Shown here: positions 27,701 to 34,611 of the stretch, one piece after another | How the letters are laid out: each line of letters opens with the position of its first letter | How positions within the stretch are numbered: position 1 is the first letter of the stretch | Source: an uncultured Naasia sp. | Lineage (GTDB): Bacteria; Actinomycetota; Actinomycetes; Actinomycetales; Microbacteriaceae | Length of the DNA: 64,000 nucleotides | Direction: 5' to 3' | NCBI GenBank assembly: GCA_913778905.1 | Contig: CAJYYA010000007.1 | Location: 33,093 to 97,092, forward strand | Program-made: the position numbers and the translations under genes | Notes under the pieces: generated by a model | Seen by the model: only the letters and a program-made list of their open reading frames with translations | Databases searched by the model: none | What the model was told of the DNA's origin: nothing

Positions 27701-27750
27701 GTGAAACCGAGCCGGGCCAGGACGCTCAGCGTCGCGAGCTCACGCCTCAT
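24739..27750 (-). CDS. glnE: Bifunctional glutamine synthetase adenylyltransferase/deadenylylase GlnE
   Basis: 1003 residues, full length. Two nucleotidyltransferase-type halves: the N-terminal adenylyl-removing domain with 'YVSDVDVIFVG' (SDxD metal site) and the C-terminal adenylylating domain with 'GFGSDADIMYVH'. Each is followed by a helical GlnD_UR_UTase-like segment ('LKLGPGGLRDIEF...' and 'LKLGRGTLSDVEWLVQL'). It adds or removes AMP on the Tyr of GlnA1 in response to nitrogen status. The ATG at 27750 has GAGGAG upstream. It lies 43 bp downstream of glnA2 on the same strand, so the two may share a transcript. Confidence 0.95.
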   Translation of the reverse strand: MRRELATLSVLARLGFTELGQVVPRLDRLEQATGVDPTELLTQFGEVANPDAALVALLDLAERHPAHLVPVLGEEAWSQRLLRVLGASSGLAEFVLRHPEELPALQHYAEGRPDVDALYASLLDSVGAVNGVASMTGDPARVALRVRYRHHLLRLAAWDLGQADPLVALKSVTEILADLAGAALEASLAIARADVATKGNGPVVFAAEDVAQVELAVIGMGKAGARELNYVSDVDVIFVGQAAEGAEISDERAMTIATKLAMLTMRGLHEIAIEPPLWEVDANLRPEGKAGALVRTLDSHISYYQRWAKDWEFQALLKARPMAGSRALGDAYVAGTQPMVWSSASRESFVEQVQRMRGRVTDNIPADEVDRQLKLGPGGLRDIEFTVQLLQLVHGQHDESVHVQGTLVALSALAAGGYIGRAEADEFSQDYRLLRVLEHRLQLQRLSRTHLMPADAESQRILARASRLGATADDLLTRWRRTKNAVRNLHERLFYRPLLSAVARAPEQGLSLTSAQAEARLAAIGFKDARGALAHIASLTSGVSRKAAIQRTLIPVLLQWFADGVDPDGGLLAFRRISDSLGDAHWYLRMLRDSQDAAQRLTQALSASRFVVELLERYPEGARWLESDEELRPRSWETLREETLATVARHADRDSAGQALRSARRREILRVALASIAGTIDVITLGHALSDITTAMLTGVLRSIRRDEGPWPEFGIVAMGRYGGAELGFGSDADIMYVHRPVAGMEPELAQKRAEHIVAEIKRLTSDDRLPLDLDLGLRPEGKNGPVVRSLRSYEAYYQRWSLTWEAQALLRARGVAGDHQLLTDFRILADRVRYPRNIPETEVREIKRIKARVESERLPQGADPTRHLKLGRGTLSDVEWLVQLAQLRHGDSIPALRTPSTLKGLAAAEESGIIGEEDATKLREAWLLSSRLRSAMTLATNRTSDLMPAEVRQLEGIARLLEYPPGSAAALDEDFLRVTRRSRQVFERLFYGIETRPKPTTA

Positions 27751-27793
27751 CGCGCCTCCTCATCGGATGCGTCAGACCCGCAGCAGCCGCGCG

Positions 27794-29152
27794 TCAGAGC
27801 GCTTCGAGGTTGGACTGCAGCTCGTAGGGCGTGACCTGCGCGCGGTACTCGCGCCAGTCGCGACGCTTGTTGAGCAGCACGTAGTTGAAGACCTGCTCAC
27901 CGAGGGTCTCGGCGACGAGCTCGGATTCCTCCATGAAGGAGATGGCCTGGTCGAGACTCGCCGGCAGCGGCGAGTAGCCCAGGGCGCGGCGCTCGGAGTC
28001 GCTGAGCTCCCACACGTTGTCCTCGGCCTCGGCGGGGAGCTCGTAGCCCTCCTCGATGCCCTTGAGACCGGCCGCGAGAAGCAGCGACAGCGCGAGGTAC
28101 GGGTTCGCCGCGGAGTCGATGGCGCGGTACTCGACGCGCGACGACTGCCCCTTGCCGGGCTTGTACAGCGGCACACGGACCAGCGCGGAACGGTTGTTGT
28201 GGCCCCAGGTCACGTAGCTGGGCGCCTCGCCGAGCTTCGACTCGCCGTTGCCGGCCCACAGCCGCTTGTAGGAGTTGACGAACTGGTTGGTGACCGCCGT
28301 GATCTCCGGCGCGTGCTTGAGCAGACCGGCGATGAACTGACGACCGATCGTCGAGAGCTGGTACTGCGCGGCCGGGTCGAAGAACGCGTTCGTGTCGCCC
28401 TCGAAGAGCGAGAGGTGCATGTGCATGCCGGACCCCGGCTCGTTCTGCAGCGGCTTCGGCATGAACGTCGCGTACACGCCCTGCTCGATCGCCACCTCCT
28501 TGATGACGGTGCGGAACGTCATGATGTTGTCCGCCGTCGTCAGGGCGTCGGCGTAACGCAGGTCGATCTCGTTCTGGCCGGGACCCGCCTCGTGGTGACT
28601 GAACTCCACCGAGATGCCGAGGTCTTCGAGCATGCGAACCGAGCGGCGTCGGAAGTCGTGCGCCGTGCCGCCGGGAACGTTGTCGAAGTACCCCGCGCGG
28701 TCGACGGGCTCGGGACCGTCGGTGCCGTACTGGCTCGACTTCAGGAGGTAGAACTCGATCTCGGGGTGCGTGTAGTAGGTGAAGCCGCGGTCGGCGGCCT
28801 TCGCGAGCGTGCGCTTGAGCACGTTCCGCGGATCGGCCGCGTGCGGCTGCCCGTCGGGCGTCGTGATGTCGCAGAACATGCGGGCGGTCGGATCGATCTC
28901 GCCGCGCCACGGGAGCACCTGGAAGGTGGTCGGATCCGGATGCGCGAGGACATCCGCCTCGTAGGCGCGCGTGAGGCCCTCGATGGCGGACCCGTCGAAG
29001 CCGAGACCCTCGGTGAATGCCCCCTCGACCTCGGCCGGAGCGATCGCCACCGACTTCAGAGTGCCGATCACGTCGGTGAACCAGAGACGGACGAACTTGA
29101 TGCCGCGCTCCTCGATGGTGCGGAGGACGAAATCGCGCTGCTTGTCGACCAC
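27794..29152 (-). CDS. glnA2: Glutamine synthetase type I, GlnA2-like (non-adenylylated class)
   Basis: 452 residues from the GTG at 29150-29152, preceded by GAGGGGA; longer in-frame starts exist but overlap the nadE promoter. It has the GS fold: 'FVRLWFTDVIGTLKSVAIAP', 'GFDGSAIEGL', 'HPEIEFYLL', 'FMPKPLQNEPGSGMHMHLSLF', 'RSALVRVPLY'. At the position of the adenylylated Tyr in GlnA1 (DLYELPPEE) it has 'DNVWELSDSE', so it should not be regulated by GlnE. It is shorter than GlnA1 and groups with actinobacterial GlnA2, known elsewhere as a second glutamine synthetase or gamma-glutamyl-polyamine synthetase-like enzyme; I favour GlnA2. Divergent from nadE. Confidence 0.9.
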   Translation of the reverse strand: MVDKQRDFVLRTIEERGIKFVRLWFTDVIGTLKSVAIAPAEVEGAFTEGLGFDGSAIEGLTRAYEADVLAHPDPTTFQVLPWRGEIDPTARMFCDITTPDGQPHAADPRNVLKRTLAKAADRGFTYYTHPEIEFYLLKSSQYGTDGPEPVDRAGYFDNVPGGTAHDFRRRSVRMLEDLGISVEFSHHEAGPGQNEIDLRYADALTTADNIMTFRTVIKEVAIEQGVYATFMPKPLQNEPGSGMHMHLSLFEGDTNAFFDPAAQYQLSTIGRQFIAGLLKHAPEITAVTNQFVNSYKRLWAGNGESKLGEAPSYVTWGHNNRSALVRVPLYKPGKGQSSRVEYRAIDSAANPYLALSLLLAAGLKGIEEGYELPAEAEDNVWELSDSERRALGYSPLPASLDQAISFMEESELVAETLGEQVFNYVLLNKRRDWREYRAQVTPYELQSNLEAL

Positions 29153-29226
29153 TTGGCTTGCTTCCCCTCGTTGGAGTCGAGCCCTCTGCGAGGGCCCTGT
29201 CACACGGCGTCATTAGGCTACTGGCT

Positions 29227-30957
29227 ATGCCTACTGTTCGCTTGGCGCTGGCCCAGACCAACCCCGTCGTTGGTGCGTTCGAGGGCAACTCCGCCTCGAT
29301 CGTCCGCTTCGTCCGAGACGCCCGCGAGAAGGGTGCCGATCTCGTCGGCTTCGGCGAGATGGCCCTCTCGGGTTACCCGATCGAGGACCTGGCCTCTCGT
29401 CCCGCATTCCTCACCGCGAGCCGCGAGGCGCTGCATCGGCTGGCCGAGACGCTCGAGGCCGAGGGTCTCGGCGATGTGCCCGTGATCGTCGGCTACCCCG
29501 ACGGGCCGTTCGAGCCGCGACTCTCCGGCACGGCCAACGCGCCCACCGCCATCGCGCAGAACTGCGCCGGTGTGCTCTTCGGCGGCGAGGTCGTGGCCCG
29601 CTACGCGAAATTCCACCTGCCGAACTACTCGGTGTTCGACGAGTACCGCAACTTCATCCCGGGCGACGAGCTGCTCGTGCTGCGCCTCGGCGAAGTCGAC
29701 GTGGCCGTGGCCATCTGCGAAGACATCTGGCGGGATGGCGGTCCCGTCAGCCGCGTCTCGTCCGCCGACGCGGGCGTGCTGTTCGTCGTCAACGCGTCGC
29801 CGTTCGAGCGCGACAAGGACGATCTGCGCCTCCCTCTCGTCCGCCGTCGCGCGGTCGAGACCGACGCGATCGTCGCCTACGTCAACATCGTCGGCGGTCA
29901 GGACGACCTGGTGTTCGACGGCGACAGCGTCGTGGTCGACCAGGGCGGCGTGATCCTCGCTCGCGCTCCCCAGTTCGAGGAGCACCTGCTCCTCGTGGAT
30001 GTGGAAGCGGAGGCCGCGACCGAGCCGCACATCGTCGAGGGTGTCCGCCGCGTCGACCTGCCCGCCCGTGCCGACGATCGCGCCGAGCTCCCCCGCGACG
30101 TGGCCGAACTGCCGGACGACCGCGAGCAGGTGTGGAACGCCCTCGTCACGGGCCTGCGCGACTACGTCGACAAGAACGGCTTCCCCGGCGTCGTGTTCGG
30201 GCTCTCGGGCGGCATCGACTCCTCTGTCGTGGCCTCGATCGCGGCCGACGCGCTCGGGCCCGACCGTGTCTTCGGGGTGTCGATGCCCAGCCGCTGGTCG
30301 TCGGACCACTCCCGCAGCGACGCCGACGACCTCGCCGAGCGGATCGGCCTCCGCTACCGCACCGAGGCGATCGCCTCGCTCGTGCAGCCGTTCGAGGATC
30401 AGCTCCACCTGACCGGCCTCGCTGCCGAGAACCTTCAGGCGCGCGTCCGCGGCGTGATTCTCATGGCCATCTCGAACGCGGAGGGTCAGCTCGTGCTGAC
30501 CACCGGCAATAAGACCGAGCTGGCCGTCGGCTACTCGACCATCTACGGCGACTCGGTAGGCGGCTTCAACCCGATCAAGGACGTGCCGAAGACCCTGGTG
30601 TGGGAGCTCGCTCGTTGGCGCAACGAGGCCGCCGAGGCTCGCGGCGAGACGCCGCCCATCCCCGAGAACTCGATCACGAAGCCCCCGTCGGCCGAGCTGC
30701 GCGAGGGCCAGACGGATCAGGACAGCCTGCCGCCCTACGACGTGCTCGACGCCATCCTCGACGGGTTCGTGAGTCAGAAGTTCGGGCCGGAGGAGATCGG
30801 CGAGCTCGGATACGACGAGCAGCTCGTGGGCGACGTCATCCGTCTCGTCGACCGCGCCGAGTGGAAGCGTCGACAGAGCGCGCCTGGCCCGAAGGTGTCG
30901 CAGACCGCGTTCGGGCGCGACCGTCGCCTGCCGATCACGTACCGTCCCGGCACCTGA
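29227..30957 (+). CDS. nadE: Glutamine-dependent NAD+ synthetase NadE
   Basis: 576 residues. The N-terminal ~260 form a nitrilase-type glutaminase domain (Glu in 'LVGFGEMALSGYP', Lys in 'YAKFHLPNYSVFDE', nucleophile Cys in 'VAICEDIWRDGGP'). The C-terminal part is the NAD synthase ATP-pyrophosphatase with the P-loop LSGGIDSSVVASIAAD. It converts nicotinate adenine dinucleotide to NAD+ using glutamine, and its position next to the glutamine synthetase genes is apt. The ATG lies 7 nt after TAGGCT (29214-29219), so the transcript is probably leaderless; the longer in-frame start upstream is not needed. Confidence 0.95.
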   Translation: MPTVRLALAQTNPVVGAFEGNSASIVRFVRDAREKGADLVGFGEMALSGYPIEDLASRPAFLTASREALHRLAETLEAEGLGDVPVIVGYPDGPFEPRLSGTANAPTAIAQNCAGVLFGGEVVARYAKFHLPNYSVFDEYRNFIPGDELLVLRLGEVDVAVAICEDIWRDGGPVSRVSSADAGVLFVVNASPFERDKDDLRLPLVRRRAVETDAIVAYVNIVGGQDDLVFDGDSVVVDQGGVILARAPQFEEHLLLVDVEAEAATEPHIVEGVRRVDLPARADDRAELPRDVAELPDDREQVWNALVTGLRDYVDKNGFPGVVFGLSGGIDSSVVASIAADALGPDRVFGVSMPSRWSSDHSRSDADDLAERIGLRYRTEAIASLVQPFEDQLHLTGLAAENLQARVRGVILMAISNAEGQLVLTTGNKTELAVGYSTIYGDSVGGFNPIKDVPKTLVWELARWRNEAAEARGETPPIPENSITKPPSAELREGQTDQDSLPPYDVLDAILDGFVSQKFGPEEIGELGYDEQLVGDVIRLVDRAEWKRRQSAPGPKVSQTAFGRDRRLPITYRPGT

Positions 30958-31003
30958 TCGGCCGCCGAGAGGCCGCTGAGGAGCAGCGACTTAGACTGGC
31001 GGA

Positions 31004-31819
31004 ATGAGCGATGAGACCGCGGTGAAGCGGGTCCGTACCAGGCACTTCGGGCAGGCGCGCGAGGCGGGGACCCCGATCACCGGGCTCACCAGCTACGACG
31101 CGCTGACCGCCGGCATCTTCGACGAGGCGGGGATCGACTTCCTGCTGGTCGGCGACTCCGCCGCGAACGTGGTCTTCGGCTACGAGTCGACCGTGCCCGT
31201 CACCATGGACGAGCTCATCCCCCTGGCGCGCGCGGTCGCCGGCGCCACCAGGCGGGCTCTCGTCGTCGCCGACCTGCCCTTCGGCTCCTACGAGCTCGGT
31301 GCCGACCAGGCCCTCAGCAGCGCCTTCCGCTTCATGAAGGAAGCGGGCGTGCACGCCGTCAAGCTCGAGGGCGGGGTGCGCAGCGAGGAGCAGATCTCGC
31401 GCGTCGTCGAGGCCGGCATCCCTGTCATGGCGCACATCGGCTACACACCGCAGAGCGAGCACAAGTTCGGCGGGCACGTCGTGCAAGGTCGCGGCGATGC
31501 AGCGGACGCCGTCATCCAGGACGCCCTTGCCGTAGAGCGCGCGGGCGCCTTCGCCGTCGTGCTCGAGATGGTGCCCAGCGACGTCGCCGCACGGGTCACC
31601 GAAGCCGTCTCGATCCCGACCATCGGCATCGGCGCGGGCACTCAGGTCAGCGGACAGATCCTCGTGTGGTCCGACTTCGCCGGGCTCAACGGCGGCCGCT
31701 ACCCGCGCTTCGTCAAGAAGTTCGCCGACCTCCGCGGTCAGCTCCTCGAAGCGGCACGGAGCTATCGCGACGAGGTCGTCGGCGGCACCTTCCCGGGGCC
31801 CGAGCACCAGTTCGAATGA
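31004..31819 (+). CDS. panB: 3-methyl-2-oxobutanoate hydroxymethyltransferase PanB
   Basis: 271 residues, the usual length. It makes ketopantoate from 2-ketoisovalerate and methylene-tetrahydrofolate in the pantothenate pathway. Conserved 'ITGLTSYDALTAGIFDEAGIDFLLVGDS' with the metal-binding Asp-Ser, 'VKLEGG' with the catalytic region, and 'GIGAGTQVSGQILVW'. TAGACT (30992-30997) is 6 nt before the ATG: leaderless. No panC or panD is adjacent. It is followed by a hairpin. Confidence 0.96.
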   Translation: MSDETAVKRVRTRHFGQAREAGTPITGLTSYDALTAGIFDEAGIDFLLVGDSAANVVFGYESTVPVTMDELIPLARAVAGATRRALVVADLPFGSYELGADQALSSAFRFMKEAGVHAVKLEGGVRSEEQISRVVEAGIPVMAHIGYTPQSEHKFGGHVVQGRGDAADAVIQDALAVERAGAFAVVLEMVPSDVAARVTEAVSIPTIGIGAGTQVSGQILVWSDFAGLNGGRYPRFVKKFADLRGQLLEAARSYRDEVVGGTFPGPEHQFE

Positions 31820-31834
31820 TCCGGCGCTCCGGCC

Positions 31835-31868
31835 CACCGCTCCGCTGAGCGTGCGGGGCGGAGCGGTG
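31835..31868. terminator. Hairpin terminator between panB and the SPOR-like small gene
   Basis: An 11-bp stem CACCGCTCCGC (31835-31845) with 31858-31868 and a 12-nt loop, between converging genes; it slightly precedes the stop of the minus-strand gene at 31872. Confidence 0.7.
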
Positions 31869-31871
31869 CGA

Positions 31872-32051
31872 TCAGTCGTTCTCCTCGGCCGCATCCTCGG
31901 CGGCCCAGCGGGCGGCGTTCTCATGCAGCTTCTGGGGCGCACGCGCCGCCTCTTCGCGCGTGTCGAACGGCCCGAGACGGTCGACCGCCAACGACTGCGG
32001 TCCCTGTTCGACCTCGCTGGTGCGCTCGTTGTACCAGAACTTGTCAGCCAT
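31872..32051 (-). CDS. Small SPOR-like/hypothetical cytoplasmic protein
   Basis: 59 residues from ATG 32049-32051, with GGGAGC upstream; a longer in-frame reading lacks support because it enters the map promoter and coding start. The sequence '[31 protein letters not shown]' with a pattern 'W Y N . . T . E V E . G . . S . . . D R L G P F D T . E E A' is that of a small actinobacterial protein commonly annotated as SPOR domain-containing (the 'GPFxTxxEA' step resembles one SPOR repeat). Acidic C-terminus, no membrane segment. It is divergent from map. Confidence 0.72.
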   Translation of the reverse strand: MADKFWYNERTSEVEQGPQSLAVDRLGPFDTREEAARAPQKLHENAARWAAEDAAEEND

Positions 32052-32151
32052 TGCGTGCTCCCTCGAATCCCCATCGACGCCGCGCTCCTGCGGGCGACGA
32101 TCCCGAGAACCTGAGCGATCCCCACGCTCCCGGGTGCGTAGGCTCGATCCT

Positions 32152-33018
32152 ATGCCGCGTGATTCCCAGGGCCGTCTGACAGCCGGCCGCGTAGCCCCTG
32201 AACGACGAGTGCCGCCGTCCATCGTCCGCCCGGAGTACGTCGGTCGCCCCTCTCCTTCGCCCTACCGCGGGAGCGACGTCGTCGACGCCTCGACCGTCGA
32301 GCGGATCCGCAACGCAGGCCGTATCGCGGCGCAGGCGCTCGAGGCGGTGGGCGAGGCGATCCGCCCCGGCGTCACCACCGATGAGCTCGACCGCATCGGA
32401 CACGACTTCATCGTCGCCCACGGCGCCTATCCGTCGACTCTCGGCTACCGAGGCTTCCCGAAGTCGCTCTGCACGTCGATCAACGAGGTCGTCTGCCACG
32501 GCATCCCGGACGACACCGAGCTGGTCGAGGGCGACATCATCAACGTCGACATCACCGCGTTCTTCGACGGCGTGCACGGCGACCTCAACAAGACCTTCAC
32601 CGTCGGGCGGGTATCGGAAGAGGCGTCGCTGCTCGTCGATCGCACCCGCGAGGCACTGAACCGAGGGATCAAGGTCGTGGCTCCGGGACGGCAGATCAAC
32701 GTCATCGGGCGCGCCATCGAGTCGTACGCCAAACGGTTCGGCTACGGAGTCGTGCGCGACTACACGGGGCACGGCGTGGGCGAGGCCTTCCACTCGGGCC
32801 TCGTGATCCCCCACTACGACGCGGCACCCCAGTACGACACCGTCATGGAGCCGGGCATGGTCTTCACGATCGAACCCATGCTCACCCTCGGGGGCATCGA
32901 GTGGGACCTGTGGGACGACGACTGGACCGTCACGACCAAGGACCGTTCCCTGACGGCCCAGTTCGAGCACACCCTGGTCGTCACCGAGCGCGGCGCGGAG
33001 ATCCTCACCCTCCCCTGA
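32152..33018 (+). CDS. map: Type I methionine aminopeptidase
   Basis: 288 residues from ATG 32152, with TAGGCT (32139-32144) 7 nt upstream (leaderless). An N-terminal ~40-residue Arg/Pro-rich extension precedes the pita-bread catalytic domain, as in the longer actinobacterial MetAPs. Metal ligands appear in '[20 protein letters not shown]' (Asp, Asp), '[10 protein letters not shown]' (His), 'FTIEPML' (Glu) and 'FEHTLVV' (Glu). It removes N-terminal Met from nascent chains. The extension carries a proline-rich '[16 protein letters not shown]' segment possibly for ribosome contact (inference). Confidence 0.95.
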   Translation: MPRDSQGRLTAGRVAPERRVPPSIVRPEYVGRPSPSPYRGSDVVDASTVERIRNAGRIAAQALEAVGEAIRPGVTTDELDRIGHDFIVAHGAYPSTLGYRGFPKSLCTSINEVVCHGIPDDTELVEGDIINVDITAFFDGVHGDLNKTFTVGRVSEEASLLVDRTREALNRGIKVVAPGRQINVIGRAIESYAKRFGYGVVRDYTGHGVGEAFHSGLVIPHYDAAPQYDTVMEPGMVFTIEPMLTLGGIEWDLWDDDWTVTTKDRSLTAQFEHTLVVTERGAEILTLP

Positions 33019-33043
33019 CCTCGCCGCCACATCTCGAACTGTC

Positions 33044-33127
33044 TCCCAAATCACGGAGTTCCTCGCGAAAACGGCGCTCGATCGGCATGAACGTGTGAAT
33101 CACGGTCAGGTTTTCCGTGATTTGGGA
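33044..33127. promoter_or_regulatory. Nested inverted repeats upstream of ppgK
   Basis: TCCCAAATCACGGA (33044-33057) is perfectly inverted at 33114-33127, 56 bases later. A third copy, AATCACGG (33098-33105), pairs with the same right arm (CCGTGATT, 33115-33122) in a tight 9-nt-loop hairpin. The two pairings exclude each other. Either three binding sites for a dimeric regulator or an alternative-fold terminator of map is possible. The ppgK -10 lies 16 bases further on. Confidence 0.5.
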
Positions 33128-33154
33128 ACGAGGCCGGGTCGGTAGGGTCGACGG

Positions 33155-34003
33155 GTGAGCATCGACGCGACCGGTACCCAGAAATTCGACCCGACCACGG
33201 TGGGGACGCAGGCCATCGGCATCGATATCGGGGGAACCGGTATCAAGGGCGCCTTGGTCGACGTGCAGACGGGCGAGCTGCTCTCCGATCGCGTGAAGCT
33301 CCCGACCCCCGAGGGCGGAGAGCCCGACGACATCGTCAAGACGGTCCAGGAGGTCATCTCCCAGATCCCGGACGTGCACCCCGACACCCCCGTCGGTGTC
33401 TGCTTCCCCGCGATCGTGCAGCACGGTCGCACCATGTCGGCCGCCAACGTCTCGGACAAGTGGATCGGGCTCGAAGCCGAGAAACTGTTCGAGGACGCCA
33501 TCGGGCGCGACATCACCTTCGTCAACGATGCGGACGCGGCCGGCTATTGCGAAGCGCAGTTCGGCGCGGCCAAGGGCAAGATGGGCCTCGTCATCATGAC
33601 GACGCTCGGCACCGGCATCGGCAGCGCGCTGATCTTCGACGGCCGATTGGTTCCCAACGCCGAGCTCGGCCACATTGAGCTCGACGGCAGCGACGACTAC
33701 GAAAAGGTCGCCTCGTTCGCCGCGAAGGAGCGCGAGGACCTCAACTACAAGCACTGGGCGAAGCGCCTGCAGAAGTTCTACGCGCACCTCGAGGCGCTGT
33801 TCTCGCCCGACCTGTTCATCGTCGGCGGTGGGGTCTCGAAGCACGCGGATCACTACCTGCCGCTGCTCGATCTGAAGGCTCCGATCGTCCCGGCGCTGTT
33901 CCGCAACAACGCGGGCATCCTGGGGTGCGCGTCGCTCGCCGCGCACGCGGCCGGCACGAAGCGCAGCGAGGGTGCCGAGACGGCCGTCCGCCGCACCAAC
34001 TGA
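33155..34003 (+). CDS. ppgK: Polyphosphate glucokinase (ROK family)
   Basis: 282 residues. ROK/ASKHA fold: 'GIDIGGTGIKGALVD' phosphate loop, 'FVNDADAAGYCEAQFG' with the catalytic Asp, 'TTLGTGIGSALIFDG' and the GHIEL motif. The 'VSDKWIG' and 'KHWAKRLQKFYAHLEALFSPDLF' segments fit the strictly actinobacterial polyphosphate/ATP glucokinase PpgK, which phosphorylates glucose with polyP. It lacks the ROK CxCGxxGC zinc site, as PpgK enzymes do. The GTG start is 6 nt after TAGGGT (33143-33148), so a leaderless message. Confidence 0.93.
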   Translation: MSIDATGTQKFDPTTVGTQAIGIDIGGTGIKGALVDVQTGELLSDRVKLPTPEGGEPDDIVKTVQEVISQIPDVHPDTPVGVCFPAIVQHGRTMSAANVSDKWIGLEAEKLFEDAIGRDITFVNDADAAGYCEAQFGAAKGKMGLVIMTTLGTGIGSALIFDGRLVPNAELGHIELDGSDDYEKVASFAAKEREDLNYKHWAKRLQKFYAHLEALFSPDLFIVGGGVSKHADHYLPLLDLKAPIVPALFRNNAGILGCASLAAHAAGTKRSEGAETAVRRTN

Positions 34004-34007
34004 CGCA

Positions 34008-34204
34008 CCCTCTTCATTTCGCTTCGCTCGATGGGCGAGGGGCACCGCTCGCCGCAGTGGCTGAAGCCGGGCCCTCTTCATTTCGCTTCGCTCAATGGGC
34101 GAGGGGGCGCCGCTCGCCGCAGTAGCTGAGGCCGGGCCCTCTTCGTATCGCTGCGCTCAACGGGCGAGGGGGCGCCCGCCCATTGAGCGCAGCGAAATGA
34201 AGGG
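34008..34204. repeat. Tandem and inverted array of family A repeats
   Basis: Two near-identical units of 64-65 bp (34008-34071 and 34072-34136) each contain CTTCATTTCGCTTCGCTCRATGGGCGAGG-type sequence plus a GC-rich spacer with CGCTCGCCGCAGTGGCTGA. A third, shorter unit (34137-34170) is followed at once by an inverted copy (34173-34204), giving a long imperfect hairpin. It lies directly after the ppgK stop. Confidence 0.82.
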
Positions 34205-34267
34205 ACGCACCGCCCCGAGGGCCGCTTCGCGACGGCCGTGGACGGCCTCCTCAGCGACCAGCCGGAA

Positions 34268-34299
34268 TCTGCAATTCGCTGCGCTCGACGGCCGAGGGG
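34268..34299. repeat. Diverged single family A repeat
   Basis: CTGCAATTCGCTGCGCTCGA... (34270-34299) keeps the core but is degraded. It is ~145 bases before the kdp micro-ORF, inside the kdp upstream region. Confidence 0.5.
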
Positions 34300-34392
34300 T
34301 GAGGACGGCGCGGCGGAGGCGTATGGGTTCCGTTAGGACCCGCGGCGAGCGCCGCGCGGAGGAGTTCGCTGGCTTCTGCGCCGGTTCGGCGT

Positions 34393-34417
34393 GCAGAGCC
34401 GACACGGGTGGCTCTGC
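34393..34417 (+). promoter_or_regulatory. Hairpin in the kdp leader
   Basis: GCAGAGCC (34393-34400) pairs perfectly with GGCTCTGC (34410-34417) around a 9-nt loop, 24 bases before the micro-ORF start. It may be a leader stem or an attenuator. It does not match the c-di-AMP (ydaO) riboswitch I would expect for a riboswitch-controlled potassium operon. Confidence 0.4.
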
Positions 34418-34441
34418 GTCCCTCTCGCTGAAAGAGTCGTC

Positions 34442-34525
34442 GTGCTCGACCTGCTGTATGTCCTCGCAAGCGTTGCTCTGTTCGCTGTGATCGCCCTCGC
34501 CGGATCGGGGGTCGAGAAGCTGTGA
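34442..34525 (+). CDS. 27-residue hydrophobic micro-protein preceding kdpF
   Basis: A GTG-initiated 27-codon frame: an acidic/aromatic start, a continuous hydrophobic span '[17 protein letters not shown]' and a charged end 'VEKL'. Its stop (TGA 34523-34525) overlaps the GTG of kdpF (34522-34524), so it is translationally coupled to it. The form (single-pass, C-terminal E-K-L) looks like a second small Kdp-associated peptide. Similar short frames before kdpF in actinobacteria are plausible, but I cannot verify conservation here. The leader hairpin and AAGAG (34432-34436) lie upstream. Confidence 0.6.
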   Translation: MLDLLYVLASVALFAVIALAGSGVEKL

Positions 34526-34611
34526 CCGTCTTCGCACTCCTCGCCGCCGTCCTGGGTGCGGCGAGCGTCGTCTACCTGGTGGTGGCGCTGATCCGCCCGG
34601 AGCGTTTCTGA
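34522..34611 (+). CDS. kdpF: Potassium-transporting ATPase subunit KdpF
   Basis: 29 residues starting at GTG 34522, a single hydrophobic helix '[19 protein letters not shown]' ending in the family's characteristic 'ALIRPERF'. KdpF stabilises the KdpABC complex. It overlaps the micro-ORF upstream (GTGA) and kdpA downstream (TGATG). Confidence 0.85.
   Translation: MTVFALLAAVLGAASVVYLVVALIRPERF

Noticed and set aside
34205..34441. A c-di-AMP (ydaO) riboswitch in the kdp leader
   Set aside because: Its conserved core motifs are not present; there is only a small hairpin at 34393-34417.
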